Origin: Haliclystus octoradiatus
Taxonomy: Eukaryota; Cnidaria; Staurozoa; Stauromedusae; Haliclystidae
NCBI GenBank assembly: GCA_916610825.1
Contig: OU744453.1
Location: forward strand, 1,093,001-1,157,000
Length of the DNA stretch: 64,000 bases
Reading direction: 5' to 3'
Of this stretch, positions 31,701 to 43,829 are shown in pieces. A model generated the notes under the pieces. That model saw only the letters and a program-made list of their open reading frames with translations. It was not told where the DNA came from and did not search any database. Position numbers and translations under genes: made by a program. Position 1 is the first letter of the stretch; each line of letters starts with the position of its first letter.

Positions 31701-34112
31701 GAACGTTGAATTACATTTAATTTTCATGAACTATCCATGAACTTTTCATGAGCGGTTCATGAACTGTTTATAAGAGGTTCATTTCACAGAAACTCAGTTA
31801 ATTTTGAATATTTTTATTTCAGGCATCCATCTTCAGTCGGTTCATTTGTATTCCTTCTTGCTCTTGTTTTCATCTTCAGTATTGTCCTACCTATCGTCAG
31901 GTGAATGATATAATAATATATAACACATTTACTACATTCTACAGCCAATCAATGATTGATAGTCACCCCGTAAGCACAAGTGGGGCTTGTTTATTGGGGG
32001 ACATTAAAAATTTACATATACTGTACTGCTAATTATACCGCTTCAGTGTAGTATACAAGAGGACTTATTTTATCGAATTGTTAAAAATTGTTCGAAATTA
32101 GTAAGGTTATCGAAGCTAGATAATCGTTAGTTGTCTTTGATAACATTCAACAACATCCTATTTATTCAAACATCTGTTTTTGATTGTTCTTTCTTGATCA
32201 TCTCTATATTACTTGTAGCATGTAGACAGGTCTGCAGGGATAGACAAATTTCTCTTTACAGCTTTATTTGACGAAGTCCTCTAGTCACCATGTTGCCAAA
32301 TGTTGTCCATTTGTATAAATGTAACTGAAACAGAAAAAGTGAAAGAAAGTGACATAATGAACTTAGAATAATGAACTTAGACATATCAAATCTTCTTTAA
32401 ATTTATGATTATAAGTGAATTATTTTATTTATTTAGTGAACAACCAAAATCAACTCCTCCACCAACAAGCCGCTCAAAGCCAGCAGATAATAATCTTGTT
32501 CTTGGAATGGTGAAATTATCTGAAGCTAATCAGAAAGTATTAATTAGTAATGCCAAACCTGGTTGCCTTACTGTTATGCTACTGTTAGATACAAGTGACA
32601 TTGAAAGTGTTGCAAAATCACCGTTGATGCAAGCATTTGCTGATTTAACTTATTCATACACATGGTATGCTAAGCTTATTAATTAATGTTTTGATCTAGA
32701 GGGGGTTCCATAATCCATACAAAGACGTTAATCCTGGACGGGTAATATTTAGCAGCTACCATTAATGGCTAATTGTTTGCTATTTTTGTCAAGGCTTCTG
32801 AAGAATAGAGATGCGTTCAGAGCAGTTAAGAGTGGGAACATGGTTATTACGTTTCCATATTCCAGTTAGAAGTTAGCAAAGGTTTAATCTTCCGGTAACT
32901 GCATTATGAGATTGGAAACAACCGATTGAAAAATTTCTGAAATACTACTTAATTTGAAGAAGGATGGTATGAATTTGAAATCTCAAAATTACAATTTTCA
33001 ACAAGAATACGATGTTGATAATTGAAAATCCTTCTTAATTTTTGGTAGCCTTCCGGTAACCAGGATCACATATTTTCTGACGGCATCATGGCTATGCTAA
33101 AGAACACAAGTTTATAGAATTTAAGATGTGACAAACTAAATATATATTTTATGCGTCAACTTGCATCATAAATATTTATTATGAGACTCTTGAAATTTAA
33201 CGTATTGAAATGATTGCCTTGGTAAGTTAAACACCTGATCACGTGTAACTTTACATGGGCGCTAGGACGCAAATCTACAATCTGTGTATTAGTATAATCT
33301 CACAGCGGGTCCCATAGAAAAAATCAGCCAATTATAGAGACATTTTGACAATCAGATGGTTGTTGGAAATAATCTAGAATTATTAACTATGATATAGTGA
33401 ACTAATTAGAGTAAAACAATATTCTAAATTGTTCACCGGGACTTGTTCCAGGCACATATGTATAAACCTCAAATAGAAATAAAAAGAGCCTGGAACAAGT
33501 CCCGGTGAACATTTTAGAATATTTTTTACTCTAATTAGTTCATAATATCATAGTTAATAATTCTAGACTATTTCCAACAACCATCTGATTGTTAAAATGT
33601 CTTTTTTATTGGCTGATTTTTTCTATGGGACCCGCTGTGAGATTATACTAATACACAGATTGTAGATATGCGCACTAGTGCATTCATACATTGTTGTGGA
33701 TATCGCATCACTTATCATCATTTTTACAAATGTTTAATTTACAAGGAATTCATCATATTCGTTTTGCTGGTTATCAATCAGTGAGCAACTAATTTGGTGT
33801 ACAGAGGTCATGGATGTAACAAAATTTGGTGAAGTTACTTCCGGTACAGTTCTTGCTATTAACGGTCACCGTAAGTACTTATATATATTTAGACCAAAAA
33901 CAATTTCAAATCAATCGGGATTGAAAGCTGATTTCTTAGGATTGGAAGATAGTGATGATGAGAATAATTTATCAGATGAACAAATTCGTATGCTATCTGA
34001 TCTAGTTGCTAAACAATTAAGACGGGAATTACCAACATGGCTAGAACGTCTTTACGAAGGAACTCTTAGTGAGAAGAAAACTGTACATTATTGGCCATCT
34101 ATGAGTAACTAG
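22713..34112 (+). CDS. DNAJC16: DnaJ homolog subfamily C member 16 (ER J-domain/thioredoxin-like protein)
   Basis: Membrane-anchored J-domain co-chaperone, predicted to face the ER lumen and stimulate Hsp70. Twelve exons: 22713-22858, 23700-23766, 24285-24558, 25966-26213, 26678-26941, 27632-27759, 28110-28311, 29473-29664, 31377-31453, 31823-31900, 32437-32664, 33746-34112 (TAG). All are GT-AG and phase-consistent, totalling 2,271 nt or 756 residues (human ~782). Residues 1-19 are a signal peptide (ends IVHA). The J domain follows with DPYAILG and the HPD at 50-52, ending RQQYDRFG. A Gly/His/Phe-rich stretch leads to a thioredoxin-like domain with WCYEC at 159-163, a retained CxxC. Its second Cys codon is split by an intron. 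One TM helix lies at ~539-557, encoded by exon 10. The C-terminal part has the family motif GTVLAINGHRKYL. Several introns are filled with repeats listed separately. Confidence 0.95.
23026..23290. repeat. Inverted-repeat element in DNAJC16 intron 1
   Basis: Ends GCCCAGATTGGAAAG and CTTTTCCAATCTGGGC are inverted repeats. Just inside are tgcgcggccaaggtc and gtggccaagatcttgcccgc, also partly inverted. A partial copy of the right half recurs at 24650-24790, and a fragment of the left half near 46720-46745. No clear target duplication was found. Confidence 0.6.
24650..24790. repeat. Second, 5'-truncated copy of the 23026-23290 element
   Basis: Closely matches 23184-23340: 'acggataaaattatgaaatg' then 'tgcggctt', 'aaaatgattgcg', 'ggccaagatcttgcccg', 'ccaatctgggctgac'. 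It lies in DNAJC16 intron 3, directly upstream of the 851-bp element. Confidence 0.6.
24863..25713. mobile_element. Non-autonomous DNA transposon, 851 bp, 71-bp perfect inverted termini, 9-bp target duplication (MULE-like)
   Basis: Starts TAGCCTGCGCGCAGACCCAA and ends with its exact reverse complement. The arms 24863-24933 and 25643-25713 are perfect inverted repeats of 71 bp, with imperfect similarity further in. The flanks are ACGTCAAAC at 24854-24862 and 25714-25722, an exact 9-bp duplication. Nine-bp duplications with long termini are typical of Mutator-like elements, so that assignment is an inference. No transposase ORF is present. Located in DNAJC16 intron 3. Confidence 0.88.
25741..25938. 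repeat. Diverged SINE body fragment (family of 35507-35872)
   Basis: Shares 'tgcattgataatcaaggcct', 'aatctgcagtgtcgcagttg', 'agatca', 'aatcatt', 'agtgaaaa' and 'ctcatct' in the same order as the SINE at 35.5 kb. The tRNA-like head is missing. DNAJC16 intron 3. Confidence 0.55.
28465..28645. repeat. SINE 3' body fragment (family of 35507-35872), DNAJC16 intron 7
   Basis: Nearly identical to 35700-35870: 'gagatcaacaaagagcgttt', 'cactcatctagaaatagagg', 'gtacgggtgccttcggtagg', 'gacaccgtctacattact'. The tRNA-related head is absent, consistent with a 5'-truncated insertion. Confidence 0.75.
29690..31253. repeat. Tandem array of palindrome-rich TTCATGAAC repeats in DNAJC16 intron 8
   Basis: About 1.56 kb almost wholly made of repeated blocks built from TTCATGAA and CATGAACTAGTTCATG, a perfect 16-bp palindrome, plus linkers such as 'aacattgggtcatttagcg' and 'gagttccttaggttcataaa'. 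Unit length varies (roughly 110-150 bp). Single blocks of the same family occur in many other introns of this window. It fills most of the intron between exons ending 29664 and starting 31377. Confidence 0.9.
31471..31663. repeat. 16-bp minisatellite (atctgggtcattatta)n in DNAJC16 intron 9
   Basis: About a dozen near-identical 16-bp units with point variants ('ctggttcatt', 'ataaatctgg', 'cattaatgttctgg'). A further TTCATGAAC block follows at ~31695-31775. Confidence 0.9.
33259..33682. mobile_element. Fold-back (long hairpin) element, 424 bp, DNAJC16 intron 11
   Basis: Two ~195-bp arms (33259-33453 and 33488-33682) are near-perfect reverse complements around a 34-bp spacer. Left arm words 'tctgtgtattagtataatct', 'cacagcgggtcccatagaaa' and 'gttcaccgggacttgttcca' reappear inverted in the right arm. 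Few mismatches are visible apart from the outer 16 bp. No clear target duplication could be read. A diverged half-copy is at 16490-16690. Confidence 0.88.
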
Positions 34113-34796
34113 CTTAGAGTAGGGAAAACAAAATCAAGGTGAAAACTAGCTTAGTTTAGCTAGATTATTGACCTTCAATTAGATTATAATGAACATTAAT
34201 TCAAGTTAAAATATAGTGCCAAATACTGCTGTATATGCTAATGAATATTTTCAAGAAATAATTGATCAATTGTACATTTACGGATAATTTCTGTATTTAT
34301 TTTGTAATTTTCATTTTCAATATTTATTTATTTCAAATTGCATTTAATTAACTTCTTATCATTTTTAATATGTAATTTAGTATGATACTGTTAATAAAAT
34401 GTGATGATAAATTTTAGCGTTAAAATTCAAATTATTTGATGTTTTGACTAAACTTCATCTTCAAAATATAGTTTAAATAATTAAAATAAACTATACATAA
34501 TTTAAAAATTGGTTGACATAGTAAATTAATTGGTTAATCAATTTTGTAAATTCTAAATGTGTATTGTCCAATTCCAAATATCTTGTTCTTATTATTTATT
34601 AACTTCAATATTAAATAAGAATCTTTACAAAATTAATATAAATTATAATTGCAATAAAAATATTTCTGTATATTCATCTGAATATTACAAGTCTTATGTG
34701 TTTTCATAAGACTACGAAGACCCTACTACAGTAATCCAAAAACCGATAGATTGTAAGAAAGAACCAATGTTTTAACATGCATTGCTTATATACAGG

Positions 34797-35069
34797 TCCG
34801 GGGGTAACTTAACTTATGGTTGGTATACGGGGACGTGCCAATTATTGAGGGTACCTTTTCACGATCTTCAAAAAATTTTGAGGTATCTATTTCAGAATTT
34901 TCAAAATATTCGAGGTGTTTCAATGAGCAAAATATATTATACATTTTGGCCTGAATAAAATATTTGAGGTATCAATGTTGGAAAAACAAAATTTTGGAGG
35001 GCAAACTTCTGAATTCAAATTGGCACCTCCTCGTCCCTGAAATTTCTTAAGTTACCCCCCCCCCTCGGG
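34797..35069. mobile_element. MITE, 273 bp, CCGGGGGTAACTTAA family with 8-bp target duplication
   Basis: Left end TCCGGGGGTAACTTAACT, right end TTAAGTTACC followed by a C-run and CTCGGG. TATACAGG flanks both ends (34789-34796 and 35070-35077), an exact 8-bp duplication. Interior 'tatacggggacg' is shared with 21837-22095. Together the two copies define one family. Confidence 0.82.
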
Positions 35070-35506
35070 TATACAGGCTATGTTATGGACAATTCAAACA
35101 AGAATGTGCGTCTGCAGATTCTCATATTTGCTTCCGTGAATCTGCATGCAGCGCTGCTATGATCTATAAATAATCCGTTTTACAATACAATATTATCAAT
35201 GGCTTGTGGTCTGCTTATCAGTTTTGTCTTGTTTTTAATGAACCATTTTTTAAAGAATTATGGAAATTATTTATATGCTTCGTGGGGTTTGAATTAAAAT
35301 AAATTTGATTAATATAAAAAGAGTCCAGCCCGCTTATACTGTTTACTGCACATTTCGATCGAAGTAATTACTGTTTTCTTTATGATGTCTGATGTATATT
35401 GTATAACCAACAAGTATTTTTTTATGCAGCAGCTAGTATAAACTGTGGTAATTCTTTGCAAGCAGGAACGTATTTATTTTATTCGGTCGTCAATAACGTG
35501 TCATGG

Positions 35507-35872
35507 CGGGATTAGCTCAGATGGCAGAGCAACCGAACTTCAGATCGGATCATATCTGATCGACTGTGGTTCAAATTCAAGGTCAACTCAGCCTTGACTT
35601 TATCTGAAACATCAAATGAGTACCATCTGAGGATGGCCTCTGGAATGGTCCAGAGGGAATTGCATTGTGAGTAGCTGCGGCGCATCGTTGCGCATTGACA
35701 ATCAAGACCTATCTGCCATGAAATCTGTTGAAATTGATCTGCAGTGTCGTGGCTGAGATCAACAAAGAGCGTTTAAAATCATTGCTCTCAGTGAAAAAAG
35801 CCACTCATCTAGAAATAGAAGAGTGGTACGGGTGCCTTCGGTAGGGCGACACCGTCTACATTACTTATTTTT
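35507..35872 (+). mobile_element. tRNA-derived SINE, full length, 15-bp target duplication
   Basis: AATAACGTGTCATGG flanks both sides (35492-35506 and 35873-35887). The head looks like a tRNA promoter: A-box-like TTAGCTCAGATGGCAGAGC and B-box-like GGTTCAAATTC, spaced as in pol III genes. The body continues with 'gcggcgcatcgttgcgcatt', and the 3' end runs into a T-rich tail (ttacttattttt). Fragments of the body lie at 28465-28645 and 25741-25938. It is probably mobilised by a LINE, as SINEs are. It is not a functional tRNA gene, since the cloverleaf is degraded. Confidence 0.88.
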
Positions 35873-37165
35873 AATAACGTGTCATGGGAAACAAGGACCT
35901 TGAAGTAGGAGGGGGAGGATTGACTTCGGTATTTTTTAGACAGGTGGTGTGCCATTTTCATAAATCTAGGACGATGGTAAAATTTCACAGCAGGCGAGAA
36001 TTAAGACCCTAAAATTTCATCTTTTCATGATGAAGATCTTCTATATTGACATCGTAAAATTTCACAAGAATCTGGGAAAAGACACTCCTTGAAAATAGCA
36101 CATCCCCGTATAGCCGATGTATGGAAGTGCCCCCCTCTGAGCAAGGCACTCCGGTTAAGCCGTCTTATTGAAAGCGCAGTATAAATTGGATGTTAAATGT
36201 CTTACGAACAACAGGCACAAACAAACAAAGATATCATTAGTGGGTAGTCTAGCTTGCATCAATATATGCAAGCACAAATACAAATGCTTGCTTGCTTATA
36301 AATGCTTGCAAAAATACATGTTATGATACGTTCTTAGGCTTCTTAAAATGGAGAGCAAAGAAGATAAAGAGAAATTGAATGGTCGTAACAACTTAGATCA
36401 GTTAATTTTGTCTATAAATAACAACTCTGTATTTATAAAGCAAAGAAATCGCAATCTAATCGTATTAACTCTTCGACTATTTCTACTTGGCATTGAACTT
36501 TCTATTATAATTCCTTCGTTATGGTTTTACATGGAAACTTTACAAGTTCATACAATTTATTTTGGTATTAGTATGACTTGTTATAATCTTTAAGCCATGA
36601 TAACATCACCTCTTTTTGGTAAGGCTTATGATAGAACCCTCGATAACCGATGCTTGATATTTCTTTCTACAATTCCATTAATATTTGGTAATCTGATATA
36701 TAGTTTAGGCTATAATGCATGGTTTTTAGTAATCGGCCGATTAATTGCTGGAATCGGAGCAGGTTATACAACAGTCGCAGTCGCCGAGATTGCACAGACG
36801 CGTACCGCTAAAGATCGCACCCGATTTATTTCTTATATCGAAAGTGGCAGAATCTTAGGTGCTGTTGTGGGCCCTAATTTAAATCTTGCTTTGGCCAGGA
36901 TTGATTAATTATCAAGTCAATACCCTTCGACAAACATGTCTTTTATTTTAACTTTAATTCTAATTTTTAATTTTTTCAACTGACTCTTTCGCCATATATT
37001 ATTATTATTTACCGCTCTGTCAAATGAAGACATAGAGCCCTATATTATCTGCTATTAGATAAACATAAATTTTATTATAAACATAGATAAATATAAATAA
37101 AAATAGACATCTTATTGTGAAGCGCCATGGGATTATACAGTACTAAGAAATGGCGCTATAAAAAT

Positions 37166-38526
<1,361 letters not shown>

Positions 38527-38938
38527 TTAATATTGGCACATGGCGTATATTATATTCTACGGGTCGTCACCAGGTGCTTTTATGGTAATTATCTGGATTG
38601 TGTTTGATATCGTCACTTATCGATTGACTTATAACTTTGGTATAAGAAAGTGCGATTGGAAAAAGAAGCTAACTTACCAGAAGCAATTGGAAATAGTGCG
38701 TTATTTCCTAAAAGCATTAATAGTGGATGCAACAATGCTCTTGTTGTAAACGAGGTTAATCATAAAATTACTTTGAAGGAGGTTGCAATTGAAATGTTGA
38801 ATCCTTAAGTGATTTCATTATTATTTTTAAGTTTTAATCTAATTTTCATCCAATCTGCAGTCATCGTGACATTTTATTCGTTGTCTGCACCGTATGATAT
38901 TGGTTGGAGTGAAGATATGGTATCAATTGGTTATGTTA

Positions 38939-39026
38939 TGTTATGCCCCTGTACTTCACTTCGCTGCGTATAGGGCCGATGAGCGCTGGTACGTAGCGGA
39001 ATAGTGGGCCTTGAGGAGCTAGGCTA
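38939..39026. mobile_element. 88-bp insertion with 9-bp target duplication inside the MFS pseudogene
   Basis: GTTATGTTA occurs at 38930-38938 and 39027-39035. Removing the insert plus one copy restores a continuous frame reading ...IGYVIATIIVFIM... across the site. The insert is GC-rich (CTGTACTTCACTTCGCTGCG, GGCCGATGAGCGCTGGTACG) and contrasts with its AT-rich surroundings. It is too short to code. The 9-bp duplication matches that of the 851-bp element, and both end in AGGCTA. Confidence 0.75.
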
Positions 39027-39664
39027 GTTATGTTATTGCTACCATTATTGTTTTTATTATGATTATTACTTTATCAAAAACATCAAAGTTTATTAATGAT
39101 AAAATATTTTTAATAATATCAAGTTTGGCTTCATTATTAGTTTTATTAGCACGGACACTTTATCAATATTATCGTTTAATTTCACCACACAATAATATCA
39201 TTTTATGTTTTATCGCCTATACTGAAGCATTTATAGTTCCTGTGAATTTAATCAATAGTGTTTCTTATTTATCTAAAATTATACCTGAAAGGCTCCAAGG
39301 ACCTATAACTTCAATATTTTACATTCAAATGAGATTTGGGTTTACTCTTTCCTCTCTCAGCTTTTCTGCTTCTTTTAATTATATTTATGTTTTAACTGCT
39401 GTAATGATACCATTAACGCTTTGTGCATCTGTTTTATTTTGTCATTATTGTTGTTATTTTATGTAATATTAAGAATTCATATACTATATTTGTTTGTCAG
39501 TATTGTGTAATGTGATTAATATTTATATCAAACATCATAGTTAGAAATTTAATTTTCTTTCGGCCAAACAAAAAACAAACATTATTAAAATGAGAAAATA
39601 TCCAAGAATAATATAATTCTACTTAAAAACAAGAACATGCAACAAAGGTATCAACAGCTTTGTT

Positions 39665-40015
39665 AAAATGATCCTTAAGCAAGAAAATTCTACTTGAATA
39701 CAAGAAGATACCAACTTCCTTAAAACATCCTAGATCAAGAAGGACTGTTCTTAAAATAACTAATTTTACTTGAAACAAGAAGATACCAACTTCCTTAAAA
39801 CATCCTAGGTCAAGAAGGACTGTTCTTAAAATAACTAATTTTACTTGAAACAAGAAGATACCAACTTCCTTAAACATCCTAGATCAAGAAGGACTGTTCT
39901 TAAAATAACTAATTTTACTTGAAACAAGAAGATACCGACTTTCTTAAAACATCCTAGATCAAGAAGGACTGTTCTTAAAATAACTAATTTTACTTGAGAC
40001 AAGTAACTATCGACT
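39665..40015. repeat. 75-bp tandem repeat, about 4.6 copies
   Basis: Units such as 'gatcaagaaggactgttctt' recur at 39735, 39810, 39884 and 39959 with a 74-75 bp period. The period is a multiple of three, so the minus strand is open over a few units (a 25-residue repeat with LVILRTVLLDLG). It lies between the MFS pseudogene and the 3' end of the minus-strand GPCR. No start context or homology suggests it is coding. Confidence 0.88.
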
Positions 40016-40120
40016 TTCGTCATCATAGCCTAAAAGTTGCTTTAAACACAAAATACATTTGCATATTTTCTCATTTTAATAATGTACGTTTTTAAAATGT
40101 TTTTCAAAGTTCTGCCAAAA

Positions 40121-40126
40121 TTTATT
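40121..40126 (-). promoter_or_regulatory. Candidate poly(A) signal for the minus-strand GPCR
   Basis: TTTATT on the plus strand reads AATAAA on the minus strand, about 95 bp after the receptor stop. Motif only. Confidence 0.4.
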
Positions 40127-40221
40127 GAAAGAAGAAGAAACCTTCTATATATAGACTATTATTGTTGATACATATTTTAGGTAAATTATCATAAATCATT
40201 TTAAAAATACACTTCAAATTA

Positions 40222-41253
40222 TCAACACATGCTAGCTGTATGTTTCTTCACGTTTGATTGAAAATTACCACGTTGCAAAACAAATATATTTGGATTTTTA
40301 TTCTGTTTATCTTTCTTAACTGTTGATGCAAATGTTTTCCTAACAGTTCGACCGATATGCGGTGACTGAAAACACATCACCCATGGATTGATAGCTGCGT
40401 TTGATAACATCAGTGTGTTGCCAATGTACGGAGTATAGAAAAATAATCTTGAGGGAGTTCCTTTTATCCGATAAAGTAAAATGTTGAATGCTAATGGCAA
40501 ATGAAGGATTAATAATACAGTACTAAGCATGAATAAAAAATTTGTTGCACGATGTTGAAGCTGACTTCTTTGCTTCTGTTGAAACTCAAAACTTGGAGCA
40601 GGGACTGCAGCTCTTAATTTACGCAAGGTGTGAAATACTTTACCATATACCAAAGGACAGACAATGTATGTAGCAATAATCATAGCCAAATTAATATCAT
40701 AATAAGTTCTTTCGAAACCAGCGAACCTTAAAGATGATAACATTATATGACATATTAAAATATACATTGCTATTCGTATCATTCCTTTTCTTGTAATCCA
40801 TTTGATATATAAAAATGGTTTTGATATAGCTAAATACCTTTCAAATGTTAATAATAGTAGATTACTCATCGATATATTCATTGTAATCGATGTAACTACA
40901 CTCAAATATGTTGCAAATCCACAGTTATATATCTCCAATGGTAGAAAAACCAAAAATATGCCATACTGTGGAATTACAAATAAACCAGTAAATAAATCCA
41001 TGATTGCTAACGCTAACAGTGGGACATTTGTAGATGTTTTTAATATCTTCTTGTAATATATGTTATACACAATAATTGAATTAACTATAATAGTCCATGG
41101 TGTAATTATAAAACAAATTGATGCAAAAATCCAAAATATAATTCTCATTCCAATATCCAAAAGGTATATCCTTGAAATTTCATCTCCAAAATACGGACAA
41201 TTCGTTGATGCATAAGTAATACCATCGATAATTGTAATGTTAAAGAATGTCAT
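40222..41253 (-). CDS. Class A (rhodopsin-like) GPCR, orphan, copy 1
   Basis: Seven-TM receptor of 343 residues in a single exon (TGA stop). N-terminal glycosylation site at N5 (NIT). TM1 has the conserved Asn (N58); TM2 has LALAIMD with D86; TM3 is preceded by Cys111 (IYNC) and ends FERYLAISKP with E138-R139-Y140. TM6 carries LLILHLPLA, in place of CWxP. TM7 reads NAAINPWVM, so the NPxxY motif is NPWVM with Met instead of Tyr. The loop between TM4 and TM5 is only about a dozen residues and has no Cys, so the usual TM3-ECL2 disulphide is absent. It pairs head-to-head with the related receptor at 43830. The ligand cannot be inferred. Confidence 0.93.
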   Translation of the reverse strand: MTFFNITIIDGITYASTNCPYFGDEISRIYLLDIGMRIIFWIFASICFIITPWTIIVNSIIVYNIYYKKILKTSTNVPLLALAIMDLFTGLFVIPQYGIFLVFLPLEIYNCGFATYLSVVTSITMNISMSNLLLLTFERYLAISKPFLYIKWITRKGMIRIAMYILICHIMLSSLRFAGFERTYYDINLAMIIATYIVCPLVYGKVFHTLRKLRAAVPAPSFEFQQKQRSQLQHRATNFLFMLSTVLLILHLPLAFNILLYRIKGTPSRLFFYTPYIGNTLMLSNAAINPWVMCFQSPHIGRTVRKTFASTVKKDKQNKNPNIFVLQRGNFQSNVKKHTASMC

Positions 41254-43829
41254 CTTTTGTGGAAACGAATACGTTGTTGTTGCTTAGTAATGTTTGAGTT
41301 TTGTAATGAATTTGGGAAGCTATTTAATAACGAGAACGATGCGATTGTATGCTGCAACTAGAAAACGAGAAGGCATCAGAAAATCAAGAGCTGCTGTATA
41401 TTTGGATAAACAAAAAAGCGTTTGTGTGATTACCCAAGCTTATATATATCTCCGCATATAGTGTATTTTCAACCAATCAGCAAATTACGAAGACAGACTA
41501 TTTATTCGAAAGGGTTGAACTCAATTGCTTTGTTCAAATTATCGATGAGGTGCTTATAATTTTCCATAACTTTCTCGACGTGCAATTCTGCGTCATTCAC
41601 TCTGGTAATCTATGCACCTTTGCTTCATGATTTCTTATCATGATCTATAATGGTTTTAAACCAGTCAAGCGTTTTTAATTGTAAATGATCTTTCCTGTAC
41701 TACATTTACGGCCGTAACTAATACATGTTTCAGACCTGAGGGGGAACAGCCTTAATTGCGGCCTGACGAAATGAGTGAGAAAGGCGTTGAATTATATTTG
41801 GGAGCTTGAGTACTATACTACCTTCAAAATTGCTCGGATTCCATATTTTCATTGGGGGTATCATATTCCCTACACCCAAGGATTTACTGCCGTGTCAACA
41901 TTGTTATATAATGCATACTTAGCCTCGTTCAGTATAGTACCCTTGCATAGTATCAGTTGGAGGCTACCAAAGGGTTATCAGTCAATCATGTGATCACGTT
42001 GAATATAGACAAATTCTGTTGTCTTTCATTGATTATCAAATACTATATCTTAGTAATATAACACTAACATCATATATTAGGATATTTTTCATTTCATTTA
42101 TGTTGTCACAATTGACAGGCAAAACAAAAGAGAGTCAAATTGTCTAGCTTAAATGCAGCCTATATTTACAAGAAAGTTATTACAATAGGTATAGTAGCAA
42201 ATAAATATACTTAGATATAATTAATATACATGTCCAGTGTACATGCTATATGATTGATTATAATGGACTTGTAAAATAAACAAATAATTAGCAATAGGCT
42301 GAGATACTGGTTGCATCAAGACCTCTTTTCAAAGTATAAAAACTGATAAAACTTACTATATAGGACATCTGGTAAAGACTTCCACAAAGGCTTCTATATT
42401 TAGTATTTTGACTTTTCAATTCTAAAAAATTCAGCAAATGGAACGTTCGTTATGCCTTAACCTTTTTAATGAAGGACATTTACAAACTTTTAATAATATC
42501 TTTGGTCAGATATGGGTTCCAAACTGGTCTTGAAGATTCCAATATGGGTCGCAGGAATACGTTTTAAATACTGTCATGAGTAAACTTATAGATTTTTCGA
42601 AGTAAAATATATTAAAATCAAATAAGAACGGAAGTAGACTTTAGAAGCTAACATTGAACAGTGAGAGATTACAGATGTGATATCATAATAGGGCACTTTA
42701 CTAAACAATACTAATTGAGTCAGCGCTCAAAACATAACTGCTATATCATTAACCCCGCGCTTAAAAAGTAAGGCGTTGGCTAAACGTCGTCAAAGCGAGG
42801 ATAGCCTCGCTACATTTGTAAGTGAATGTTTCATCATTGTATCTACCAGTTTACATTTTGTATGACAAATATACATACAAGCATCCATGATGGCATACAG
42901 TATAATTATGATGGTCGCTATGACAGGGATCATATTATCCTGCAGTCAATGTCAATCAATTAATATCATTGTTGTGACTAGAAACATATGTTAGCTTATC
43001 AGCTCCTGTTTCAAATCTGTTAACATGAAGCCAATATTAAAATTTATATTGTTGAATTGAGTTAAGCATGTCATAATTCATATATTGTAATCATGCATAA
43101 ATTAAGAAATTTTTTGTTGCCTGTATTTGTGCCGTTTCTCCTTAATATCCTATTCACTAGATTGAGCTGTACGAAATAGCATTCGTGTGTTACACAAAGC
43201 TGTTTGAAGTTTCTATGGTAATGTACAGGAAGACCGGAGTCAATCAGATTCTGACTAACGTCCAAATAAGAACAACGTCAATCACAATTTTAAGGTCCGA
43301 AGACCCCGGGGAATTAACTGAACATTAACGCGTCATACCGGTCATTTTAATAAGGCTGTAACAGCAACATTGTACGGGAATCCGAAATGTTACCATAATA
43401 TTAACATTATCTTGAAAGCTGCGAAAGTGGGGGCGGAAAATAACAGTTCTTAAATTTTGAATAATATTTTCTTCAATGGCATCTATAAAATCGTTCTTCA
43501 ATGCTCGTTTTCACTAACTTTCCATTCGCTTTTTGAATCATCATAAAATCGCTCTGCATTCCAAAAATTGCAGTGTCACCACAAGCGAATCGTTTTTAAT
43601 TATGATAGATACTATTTTATCAAGGAAGTCATCGAATTTGAAGATACGTTTACAATTTCAAAAATAGAATTAATTAGTTTGAAGATAATGTTAATATTGA
43701 TTGCTTATATTAATCTTATCTTAATCAGTATATATACAACTCATTCATTTCTTTTAAATATAATTTTTCGAAACATCATTTTTCATTGCTCGAGATATTT
43801 TTAACTGTTGCAATTCTAAATCACGCATC
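41254..43829. other. Shared upstream region of the divergent GPCR pair
   Basis: About 2.6 kb without a supported gene. TATATATA-type motifs lie ~190 bp before the minus-strand ATG (41440-41449) and ~100 bp before the plus-strand ATG (43729-43737); either may be a TATA box but AT-richness makes this weak. The 64-78-codon ORFs here resemble nothing. No clear repeats were recognised. Confidence 0.35.

Larger units (their letters stand above)
34113..36347. other. Intergenic region DNAJC16 to MFS pseudogene
   Basis: Candidate DNAJC16 poly(A) signal AATAAA at 34393-34398. AT-rich 3' UTR-like sequence continues to ~34780. Then come a 273-bp MITE (34797-35069) and a full SINE (35507-35872). At ~35890-36140 a further sequence related to the CCCGGGG MITEs is suggested by 'catccccgtatagccg' and the C-run. 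No coding gene is supported. Confidence 0.4.

Noticed and set aside
33805-33809. DNAJC16 last exon beginning at the ACAG before 33805
   Set aside because: It breaks phase with the preceding exon (ending TG); the acceptor ACAAG at 33745 restores Trp and a continuous frame.
35507-35595. Functional tRNA gene
   Set aside because: A and B boxes are present but stems do not pair well, and the sequence sits at the head of a repeat with a target duplication.
36591-36593. Stop-codon recoding (TAA read through) in the MFS gene
   Set aside because: TAA ends UBE4B, the C2 gene and GPCR copy 2, and the MFS locus has several further lesions, so pseudogenisation is simpler.
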